Assembly: GCF_030525845.1 (NCBI RefSeq)
Contig: NZ_JAUNDY010000005.1
Span: 1-64,000 of the forward strand
From: Moraxella sp.
Lineage (GTDB): Bacteria > Pseudomonadota > Gammaproteobacteria > Pseudomonadales > Moraxellaceae
Reading direction: 5' to 3'
Length of the DNA stretch: 64,000 nt
Shown here: positions 20,370-26,975 of the stretch, piece after piece
How positions within the stretch are numbered: the first letter of the stretch is position 1
Layout of the letters: every line of letters begins with the position of its first letter
Notes under the pieces: generated by a model
The model's database searches: none
What the model was told of the DNA's origin: nothing
The model's input: the letters and a program-made list of their open reading frames with translations, nothing else
Made by a program: the position numbers and the translations under genes

Positions 20370-20400
20370 CTTGTAATTTTTCGACTTATTCCCATATAGA
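20370..20400 (+). promoter_or_regulatory. Heat-shock-like (sigma-32) or overlapping sigma-70 promoter
   Basis: CTTGTAA (20370-20376), a 14-base spacer and CCCATAT (20391-20397) closely match the sigma-32 layout CTTGAAA-N13-15-CCCATNT and point towards the AhpD-like gene. The same DNA also reads as TTGTAA-18-TATAGA for sigma-70, so the sigma factor is uncertain. Confidence 0.4.
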
Positions 20401-20493
20401 ATTTAGTTTGTTTTTTATCTGAAATTTTGTTTGCTTGAAGTGTATATAAAAGCAAATAAAAATCATTCTCTCAACTGTTGATAGGAGACCCTC

Positions 20494-21048
20494 ATGACTC
20501 GTCTAACCCTACATACCCTAGACACCGCCCCAGAAAAAGCCAAAGAGCGTGTCGAAGCGGTACAAAAAGCCAATGGCTTTATTCCAAATTTGATTGGCGT
20601 TTTGGCAAACTCGCCACAAGCCCTTGAAATGTACCAAGAAGTGAGCAAAATGAACAGCAAAAACTCGCTCACGCCTGAGGAAATCGAAGTGGTGCAAATC
20701 ACTTGTGCAGTACATAATCGCTGTGATTTTTGTGTGGCAGGACACACCAAAATCGCCGAAGTCCGCCTCAAAATGTCGCCTGCGGTAGTGGAAGCTCTAC
20801 GCAGTGCCACCAACATTGATGAAAACCCCAAATATCAAGCGTTGGCACAGTTTACCGTAGCACTCATGGATAAGCGTGGTCAAGTCTCTGATGAGGAGCT
20901 AAACGCCGTTAAATCAGCAGGTTATAGCGACCAAAATATCCTAGATGTCATCATGGGCGTGGCATTGGCAACCCTATGCAACTACGCTAATACGGTCGCC
21001 AAAACCGACATCAACCCTGAGCTATCAGCATTTGCTCCAAACCGCTAA
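20494..21048 (+). CDS. Carboxymuconolactone decarboxylase/AhpD-family peroxidase
   Basis: 184-residue all-helical protein of the AhpD-like family. The redox motif C77-x2-C80-x3-H84 (CDFCVAGH) is intact, so it is likely an alkylhydroperoxidase or disulfide reductase rather than a true decarboxylase. AGGAG precedes the ATG by 7 bases. It is divergent from clpB and ends at a good terminator (21147-21176). The promoter upstream has a heat-shock look, which would fit a stress role. The electron donor is not indicated by neighbours. Confidence 0.85.
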   Translation: MTRLTLHTLDTAPEKAKERVEAVQKANGFIPNLIGVLANSPQALEMYQEVSKMNSKNSLTPEEIEVVQITCAVHNRCDFCVAGHTKIAEVRLKMSPAVVEALRSATNIDENPKYQALAQFTVALMDKRGQVSDEELNAVKSAGYSDQNILDVIMGVALATLCNYANTVAKTDINPELSAFAPNR

Positions 21049-21146
21049 TCATTGACATTTACCATGATAGACATGACTGGTTCGATTGGGGTATTTATTA
21101 TATAAATACCCTCATAAAATTTATAAATCAACCTTGTCATGCACTT

Positions 21147-21176
21147 AAAAAACCCTTATAATTTTGAGGGTTTTTT
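21147..21176 (+). terminator. Intrinsic terminator of the AhpD-like gene
   Basis: A 10-bp stem (21147-21156 and 21167-21176) ends in T6 and separates this gene from the Roadblock cluster. Confidence 0.8.
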
Positions 21177-21213
21177 GATGTCAAAATTTTATCTTTAATA
21201 CAAATGCCAACGC

Positions 21214-21241
21214 TTGTATTTGTTGCCAGACATTGTATAAT
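21214..21241 (+). promoter_or_regulatory. Promoter of the Roadblock-GTPase cluster
   Basis: -35 TTGTAT (21214-21219), a 16-base spacer and a consensus -10 TATAAT (21236-21241) put the transcript start near 21248, about 54 bases upstream of the Roadblock ATG. Confidence 0.65.
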
Positions 21242-21301
21242 AATCCTGACTCATTACTTCGTGAGTTTTTGTACACCCAAACCAACATAAGGAATACACC
21301 C

Positions 21302-21664
21302 ATGCGTACTGACATGTTTCAACAAATTCTAGATGACCTAAACAGCTCCTCAGCGGATGTAGAAGCTTCCGCCCTGATTTCTACTGACGGTTTGATGATT
21401 GCATCCGCCTTACCATCAGGTATTGATGAAGACCGTGTTGGTGCGATGTCTGCAGCCCTACTTTCACTGGGCGACCGTGCAGGTGCTGAACTGGCTCGTG
21501 GTAAAATTGACCGCCTTTTGGTACAGGGCGAAAAAGGCTACGTCATCATGACCTCAGCAGGTGGCGAAGCAGTTCTTACCATTCTTGCCAAGCCAAATGC
21601 CAAACTCGGTCTTATCTTCTTAGACATTAAGCGTGCCGCCGAAGCCTTAGCAAAACTCATCTAA
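21302..21664 (+). CDS. Roadblock/LC7-domain protein (MglB-like)
   Basis: 120-residue single Roadblock domain. The typical features are SALISTDGLMIASALP near 22-37, AAMSAAL-like helix residues, and the strand pattern LVQGEKGYVIMTSAG. Such proteins dimerise and regulate small Ras-like GTPases, MglB being the GTPase-activating partner of MglA in Myxococcus. The start at 21302 is chosen over an in-frame upstream TTG (21233) because the domain begins directly after it, a purine-rich AAGGAAT lies 8 bases before it and the -10 lies at 21236. It is the first gene of a cluster that also encodes a small GTPase at 25160. Confidence 0.9.
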   Translation: MRTDMFQQILDDLNSSSADVEASALISTDGLMIASALPSGIDEDRVGAMSAALLSLGDRAGAELARGKIDRLLVQGEKGYVIMTSAGGEAVLTILAKPNAKLGLIFLDIKRAAEALAKLI

Positions 21665-21714
21665 CTAGGCATTTTATATTCTCATCTTTAACAAGTTAAT
21701 AAAGGAGACTTGTT

Positions 21715-22203
21715 TTGAGCATTCAACTAGAAAACATGGCAAAACCCACCGATGATGCTAGTGAGCATACATTGACATTTTTTGATGGTACAACTCGCAC
21801 CGTTTATGACACAGGCGTAGAACGTCCTTTTCCTGATGGTAAGCTCATCGTATCACGCACCGACCTAAACGGCGTACTAACCCACGTCAATGATGCATTT
21901 GTTGAAATCAGTGGTTATACCGAAGACGAACTCATCGGCAAACCACAACATATCCTACGCCACCCTGATATGCCAAAAGGGGCTTATGCCGACCTTTGGA
22001 GTACCGTAAAAGCAGGCAAAAAATGGCACGGCTACGTCAAAAACCTTTGCAAAGACGGTTCTCATTATTGGGTATATGCCACCGTTGTACCAAACGTCAG
22101 ACGTGGCGAGACTGTCGGCTATACCTCCGTACGTCGCAAGCCCAGCCGTAGTAAAATCGAAGCGGCAATCGCCCAATACGCAGTCATGAAAGGAGCAGAA
22201 TAA
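21715..22203 (+). CDS. Aer-type PAS sensor protein
   Basis: 162-residue soluble protein made of one PAS domain (about 40-145). The segment GKPQHILRHPDMPKGAYADL is characteristic of the FAD-binding PAS of the energy-taxis receptor Aer, but the membrane anchor, HAMP and methyl-accepting parts are absent. It could sense redox state through FAD (inference from the family). The start is a TTG with AAAGGAG 7 bases upstream; an in-frame ATG seven codons later is the alternative. The stop overlaps the next start (TAATG), so it is translationally coupled to the PhnD-like gene. Confidence 0.85.
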   Translation: MSIQLENMAKPTDDASEHTLTFFDGTTRTVYDTGVERPFPDGKLIVSRTDLNGVLTHVNDAFVEISGYTEDELIGKPQHILRHPDMPKGAYADLWSTVKAGKKWHGYVKNLCKDGSHYWVYATVVPNVRRGETVGYTSVRRKPSRSKIEAAIAQYAVMKGAE

Positions 22204-22949
22204 TGGCACATAATTTTTTGATTGCCCCTGATTTCTCGCCTGAGCGTTTTGCAGGTTGGCATATGTTTAATACGCTACTTCAAAAGCGTTCGAACCAAGC
22301 CTTGCATCTTATCACGCCTGCCTCACATGCCGAACAAAACGAGAGTGTTGCCACAGGCACAGTGCAGTTGATTTATGCCAACCCCTTTGATGCCGCCAAA
22401 CTCATTCGTGAAGACGGCTATCGTGCCGTCGCTCGCCCTATTGGTAAATCAGATGAGATGGTCATCGCTTCCTCTGCCAAAGGCGACATCAAAACACTCG
22501 ATGACCTAAAATCGGGTGCAACCATCGCCATGACCGACAACCGTGATGTGAAACTCATCGGCATGAGATTGCTTGAAGCGGTTGACCTTACCGAAAATGA
22601 CGTAACATTTAACATCGTTGAGACCTATCAGGCGGCTGCTCGTGCGGTCATGAAAGATGAGGCACAGGTTGCGTTTTTTATTGCTGAGGTTTATAACACC
22701 CTCTCCAATCTTACCAAATCACAGCTTAATGTTCTCATCGAAAGCGATATTGCCACCATCTCTCACGTCATCTTGGTAAAAGATGATTTTGGTGAGGCTG
22801 ATGCTATTACCAAAGTTATCTTATCACTAAAAGACGATGCAGACGGTCAAGCGGTGCTTAGCGAGCTTGGTATGCCTGATGGTTTTGAACCAATGGAAGA
22901 AGAAGATGCCGAGTTTATGATTGACCTAATGGAAACATTGCTCGACTGA
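22203..22949 (+). CDS. PhnD-like binding protein without signal peptide
   Basis: 248 residues of the phosphate/phosphonate-binding (PhnD/SBP_bac_12-like) fold, with IYANPFDAAKLIREDGYRAV near 58-78, a DDLKSGATIAMTD stretch near 99-111 and LKSxxT-like lobe crossing. Normal family members are exported lipoproteins or periplasmic proteins; this one begins MAHNFLIAPDF with no signal sequence and no permease or ATPase beside it. It therefore probably acts in the cytoplasm as a ligand-sensing module. The start overlaps the PAS gene stop by one base. The ligand is unknown. A GC stem (22956-22983) follows. Confidence 0.75.
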   Translation: MAHNFLIAPDFSPERFAGWHMFNTLLQKRSNQALHLITPASHAEQNESVATGTVQLIYANPFDAAKLIREDGYRAVARPIGKSDEMVIASSAKGDIKTLDDLKSGATIAMTDNRDVKLIGMRLLEAVDLTENDVTFNIVETYQAAARAVMKDEAQVAFFIAEVYNTLSNLTKSQLNVLIESDIATISHVILVKDDFGEADAITKVILSLKDDADGQAVLSELGMPDGFEPMEEEDAEFMIDLMETLLD

Positions 22950-22955
22950 TTTACT

Positions 22956-22983
22956 GGGGCGGATTGGTGGCTCGGTTCGCCCC
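22956..22983 (+). terminator. Possible weak terminator inside the cluster
   Basis: A 6-bp GGGGCG/CGCCCC stem (22956-22961 and 22978-22983) is followed by a loosely T-rich tail. It could lower expression of the downstream half of the cluster. Confidence 0.35.
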
Positions 22984-23134
22984 TTTCAGATTTTATTTTA
23001 TTAAACAAAAAGTTTTCAACCTTACTAAGCCTTATTAAAACTCTGATATTGGCTCGCTAAAATTTTTATAAGATTAGGATAACCACACAATCCAACACAG
23101 CGTACCAAAATACGCCATAAGCCAACAAAACACC

Positions 23135-23734
23135 ATGAATAGACACGCTCACGCCGACTTATATCATTGTTTTCGCCACCATTCTCGTGCCATATTGCGA
23201 GAACCATCGAATGAGGCATATCACAAAGAACGTCTTCGTATCGCCAAAAAACTAGATGAAAGCGAACCTCTGCAAGGAGCATTATCAGATTATTTTTTTG
23301 GGTGTTGGTATGACGTGCCGATGATATCTAGGGAATTTATTGAAGAATTTCAGCCCCATCTTAGCACACAGGCGTGGCAAATTATCAGTGACTGCATTGC
23401 CAAAAAATACCATCTTCAAAAAAATAACTTGCTTGCAACACGCTGGAGTGTAATTACCACACCAACACTAGATGTGCCAAGCCACAAACTGCGTACCAGC
23501 AGTGATGACGCAACCTATATCGCTCAAAACCTCTCTGATGCAATGTTGCTGGCTCATAACAACAAACAGCATGATGAAGTGGCAAGGTTGGAAAATGAGT
23601 TTTTTGAACATTGCCTAGCATGTCATGATTTGGTGGCGTTTATGAAAGCGTGGTTTAAGCTAGGCAGGGAAGGCTGGCTATTTGATGAGAGGTGGGTAGC
23701 ATGCAGAACCAAACTTGAACAAATCGCCAGATAA
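23135..23734 (+). CDS. Unrecognised cytoplasmic protein of the Roadblock cluster
   Basis: 199 residues, rich in His, Trp and charged residues, with no signal peptide or membrane segment and no family I can name. A C-L-A-C-H string near 168-172 has the form of a haem c attachment motif, but without an export signal it is more likely a metal site or chance. The ATG at 23135 has no clear ribosome binding site. It lies 185 bases after the PhnD-like gene and 120 bases before the next unknown, all on the same strand, so membership in the cluster is inferred from order and strand. Confidence 0.7.
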   Translation: MNRHAHADLYHCFRHHSRAILREPSNEAYHKERLRIAKKLDESEPLQGALSDYFFGCWYDVPMISREFIEEFQPHLSTQAWQIISDCIAKKYHLQKNNLLATRWSVITTPTLDVPSHKLRTSSDDATYIAQNLSDAMLLAHNNKQHDEVARLENEFFEHCLACHDLVAFMKAWFKLGREGWLFDERWVACRTKLEQIAR

Positions 23735-23854
23735 AACCCCAATAACAACCAAAAATCATCATTTCATTCACACAAATTGAACGAACCTGCCATCACACCA
23801 AAAGAAAAACAATCAGATGACACCACGTTCGTAATGACAACTCATGGAGACATT

Positions 23855-25150
23855 ATGAGACTAAAAATACTTATCGCAGGTTTTTCAGGGCCTAGTGCCA
23901 GTGCATTAGCCCTGCTATTACAGCGTAACTACCCAGAGGTCCAATACCTGATTTTAGAGCGCTGTTTTAGCAATGATTTGCGACTGACGTTACCCACACT
24001 AGGTTCTGATGCAACCGATGCGTTTGCCGCCATCATCAACCTAGATGGCGTGGGCATGTCGCTGTTTGAAGACCAATACATCAAAAAGCTGGTAGATTTT
24101 ATTGATTTTCGCACCTCCTTGCTATTAACTCGTAGTAAAATCCACCTTTGGCAAAATGCAGATTTTCTACCCCATAACACCAGCTTTTTTCTAGGAACAC
24201 CTTATACCAAGGTAGATATGGAAAACGCCCTAACCCAACTCATTAATGTCGCCAGACATCTACAAAGCAACCCTGCTGATGCCGCCAAAAATCGCGCCCT
24301 AATCCACAAAAAAGCATTGGGACACCTAGAAGAAGAGGGGATTGATGAAGTATTACCACCACTTATTCAAGACCCTAACAGCAACATTAACATCAAATTT
24401 ATCCGTACGCTGACCGACACTTGTTTTAGTGGTGTATGCCCCAACGGTGTAATACATGAGCTTACCGAGATATTTTCCCAAAGCACCCCTTTTAAGCTAC
24501 TTGTTGGCAGCCAAACTGTTTATGTTCACCCCAAAAATGCCATTGCATTAGTGTATGATTTGGAGAGATTGGTTGACTATTTTTCAGTGGCAGGAAACTG
24601 CCATGTGTTAAAAACCAATCTCATTAACACTCCCATGACCGACAGCGAGTTTAACGTTATCTTAGTCAGTGCCAAACAAGAGGGCTATTATCGTTACTCG
24701 CCAAACGCCTTGCTTTGGCAAATTTACTCCACAGTGCTACCCAAGCGCATTGATGTACCCAGAAATACCCTAAAACTTAAAATCCGCTATATGCCTAATT
24801 TTGCGAGCACTAAGGATGTGCCAGACTATGTCCATGCTGTCTTATCTTCTTGTCTGGTTGTCCCCAAAAATCTTGAACAGCTAGAAGCCATATTTGGCGA
24901 GCTAACCCAAAAAAACCCCTCTGCCTTACATCGTATATTTTTACTTGCTATTTTGTCAGGCGTGGCAGACGTAGACACCCTAAAACGTTCATTTTACATC
25001 GACAATCCCTCACATAAAGTTCTAAGTGAAGTCGATCGAAATCTTCTTAAAACACCAGAATCCACGCCCACTCCCACACCCAATAAGGGCATCACCCAAG
25101 CCACCAAAACAGGGTTCTTTAAACGACTATTAAGCAAACTGTCATTTTAG
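23855..25150 (+). CDS. Unrecognised 431-residue protein of the Roadblock cluster
   Basis: I do not recognise a family. The N-terminal 130 residues (LKILIAGFSGPSASALALLL onward) alternate strands and helices like a receiver-type or P-loop-type alpha/beta fold but lack the acidic pocket or Walker residues. The middle and C-terminal parts are mixed; the last 40 residues contain a Thr/Pro-rich linker and a basic amphipathic tail (GFFKRLLSKL) that could touch the membrane. The start is taken at the ATG at 23855 because GGAG lies 6 bases upstream; an in-frame ATG at 23834 and a TTG at 23777 are upstream alternatives. It ends 9 bases before the GTPase gene, so the two are very likely co-transcribed. 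Confidence 0.75.
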   Translation: MRLKILIAGFSGPSASALALLLQRNYPEVQYLILERCFSNDLRLTLPTLGSDATDAFAAIINLDGVGMSLFEDQYIKKLVDFIDFRTSLLLTRSKIHLWQNADFLPHNTSFFLGTPYTKVDMENALTQLINVARHLQSNPADAAKNRALIHKKALGHLEEEGIDEVLPPLIQDPNSNINIKFIRTLTDTCFSGVCPNGVIHELTEIFSQSTPFKLLVGSQTVYVHPKNAIALVYDLERLVDYFSVAGNCHVLKTNLINTPMTDSEFNVILVSAKQEGYYRYSPNALLWQIYSTVLPKRIDVPRNTLKLKIRYMPNFASTKDVPDYVHAVLSSCLVVPKNLEQLEAIFGELTQKNPSALHRIFLLAILSGVADVDTLKRSFYIDNPSHKVLSEVDRNLLKTPESTPTPTPNKGITQATKTGFFKRLLSKLSF

Positions 25151-25159
25151 GAGACGACC

Positions 25160-25708
25160 ATGAGTATCATCGATGAAATGCGTGAACAGACTTATAAGCT
25201 CATCATTGCAGGTCCTGTGGGTGCAGGTAAGACCGCCGCCATTCAGGTTTTATCCGATAAAGGCGTGGTTACTACCGATGAGATTGCCTCAGATGAGGTA
25301 AAGTTTATGAAAAAAACCACCACCGTTGCGATGGATTATGGTGTCATGATACTAGACAGCGGCGAACAAGTGAGAATCTACGGTACGCCCGGTCAAAGAC
25401 GTTTTGATTTCATGTGGGAGATTTTGAGTGAAAACGCCTTGGGCTTGATTCTGCTACTTAATGCCGAAGAAGCAGATCCTGTGGCAGATTTGGATTATTA
25501 TTTAGATGCATTTTCGCCACTGATTGACAGCAGTGCTTTAGTGGTGGGTATCACGCACGCTGAGGAGATGGACTGGGATTTGCACGACAAGCTCTCCGCA
25601 CGACTCATGGAGCGTGGTATTGCCGCTAACGTCATGGTTGTTGACGCCAGAGAACGTGAAGAAATGAGACGCATGGTGCGTTCATTGGTCTATATGATTT
25701 CTGCTTAA
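25160..25708 (+). CDS. Small Ras-like GTPase (MglA/COG2229 type)
   Basis: 182-residue GTPase. G1 GPVGAGKT is at 18-25, a TTTVAMDYG segment at 53-61 is the likely switch I, and YGTPGQRRF at 74-82 is switch II with the T-P-G-Q form of this family. The base-recognition motif is T-H-A-E (132-135) instead of N-K-x-D, which occurs in the COG2229 branch and may alter nucleotide preference. GGAG sits just upstream and only 9 bases separate it from the preceding gene. With the Roadblock protein at 21302 this forms a complete GTPase/regulator pair. By analogy with MglA/MglB it may set cell polarity or control pili, but no pilus gene is nearby. Confidence 0.88.
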   Translation: MSIIDEMREQTYKLIIAGPVGAGKTAAIQVLSDKGVVTTDEIASDEVKFMKKTTTVAMDYGVMILDSGEQVRIYGTPGQRRFDFMWEILSENALGLILLLNAEEADPVADLDYYLDAFSPLIDSSALVVGITHAEEMDWDLHDKLSARLMERGIAANVMVVDAREREEMRRMVRSLVYMISA

Positions 25709-25724
25709 TTTACTTAATTTCACT

Positions 25725-26348
25725 ATGTCAAATCATCAAAATCCTTATCTTATGCTCACGCCATCAGGTGTTATGTATGCTTTTTCCGATGCCAACCCTG
25801 ATGCCAAACTTGAATCCCTACAAGCCCTCATCTCAGAAAATCACTGTATGCTGACTGAGGATTGGCTGGATAAATATTCTCATGAGTGGCTAGAAGAATT
25901 CATCGAAAAAGGCTGGGTGCAACACCTGTCACAGGATTTACCTGTTTCGAACATGCCCCTCGATAAATTCTTGCCCTATGTCGTGGCAAGCCTATCAGGA
26001 ACACGCAAAGCTGCCATCGGCTCAAACGAGGGATTTTGTCTGGCTCGCATTGGCTACACGGCCGATGAAGCGGATAGACTGGCAGTGGCTGGGGCTGATT
26101 TTTTTGATTTTTTTGTTCGCCAAAAAGAACGTGGGCTTGCCATCGCAAACCAAGCCGTCTCTCTCTTTGATGACATTGAACTACTCATGCCAACCACCAG
26201 CTTCATGTTTTTGTGGATTGACGGCGTGGGCTATGTGCTTATCTTGGACGGCGAACCCTTAACCAACAACCGTGCCTTAGTGGAGCTGGTCTGGGCGATT
26301 AAGGCCTCAGGACTTAGATTTCACACCGACGAAAACGAAGATGGCTAG
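25725..26348 (+). CDS. Unrecognised protein, possibly a divergent Roadblock-like domain
   Basis: 207 cytoplasmic residues. The N-terminal 80 are unlike anything I can name. The rest (about 90-195) follows the profilin-like Roadblock plan: a strand-turn AIGSNEGFCLARIGYT, a long helix TADEADRLAVAGADFF, and two later strands around FMFLWIDGVGYVLILDG. This suggests a second, divergent GTPase regulator (inference only). It begins 16 bases after the GTPase gene and ends the cluster; the next gene is convergent. No obvious terminator lies between. Confidence 0.65.
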   Translation: MSNHQNPYLMLTPSGVMYAFSDANPDAKLESLQALISENHCMLTEDWLDKYSHEWLEEFIEKGWVQHLSQDLPVSNMPLDKFLPYVVASLSGTRKAAIGSNEGFCLARIGYTADEADRLAVAGADFFDFFVRQKERGLAIANQAVSLFDDIELLMPTTSFMFLWIDGVGYVLILDGEPLTNNRALVELVWAIKASGLRFHTDENEDG

Positions 26349-26359
26349 ACCATCTATCA

Positions 26360-26902
26360 TCACATCACGCTCTGCAAAATCAGTCTTTGGCTGTGAAACG
26401 CCATGAGCGTGCTACGATGTCCCACGCTCACGATGATGGCAGTGGGTAATGAGTCTTTTAATAGCTGATACAATGCAAATTCGGTCGGCTCATCAACCGC
26501 TGATGTCGTCTCATCAAGAAAAATCACCGCAGGTTTAACAAGTAACGCCCGCACGAACGCCACTCGTTGTAATTCACCGATAGAGAGGGCGTTAAGCAGG
26601 GCAAAAAACCAAAATGCCTGTGCATTCATGTCTTGGAGCGAGCTGTATAATTTGTTGTAAAATTGGGTATTTAGGACACTGATTTTGACCTCTAAAAGCA
26701 CAAAAAAGATAAGTAGCCCAATCATAGTAAGGGCTTTGGCGGTGTTTTTAGCGGTCAAGCAAGGACGAGTAATGTACCAAAATTTTCGTCCAAAGCTTGT
26801 GAATTTTAGTCCATAGACACACACGGACAGCGACAACACCACCCAAAAAAATGCTTTAAATAGCCAAAAAATAGCCGTGATGAGTTCTATCTGCCAGTCC
26901 AC
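26360..26902 (-). pseudogene. ABC exporter (COG4178, fused permease/ATPase) with a large in-frame deletion
   Basis: 180 residues remain of a protein that is normally about 580. Residues 1-107 are the start of the ABC_membrane_2 permease domain (hydrophobic segments at about 10-30 and 55-75, then LNTQFYNKLYSSLQDMN). They run directly into ALSIGELQRVAFVRAL, the ATPase signature motif, followed by Walker B AVIFLDETTSAVD and the switch histidine in SVGHRST. About 390 residues are gone, including the rest of the permease and Walker A, so it cannot bind ATP normally. The reading frame is kept across the junction near residue 107. It lies downstream of a siderophore receptor with which it may once have worked. 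Confidence 0.85.
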
Positions 26903-26933
26903 AGTCGCCCCAATGATGATTTTTAAAATAAAA

Positions 26934-26964
26934 CAAACCCCTTTTCATCACGAAAAAGGGTTTG
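26934..26964 (-). terminator. Intrinsic terminator of the siderophore receptor gene
   Basis: CAAACCC (26934-26940) pairs with GGGTTTG (26958-26964), extended by a T/A arm. On the minus strand the hairpin is followed by a T run, immediately after the receptor stop codon. Confidence 0.75.
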
Positions 26965-26975
26965 ATGTATAAAGA

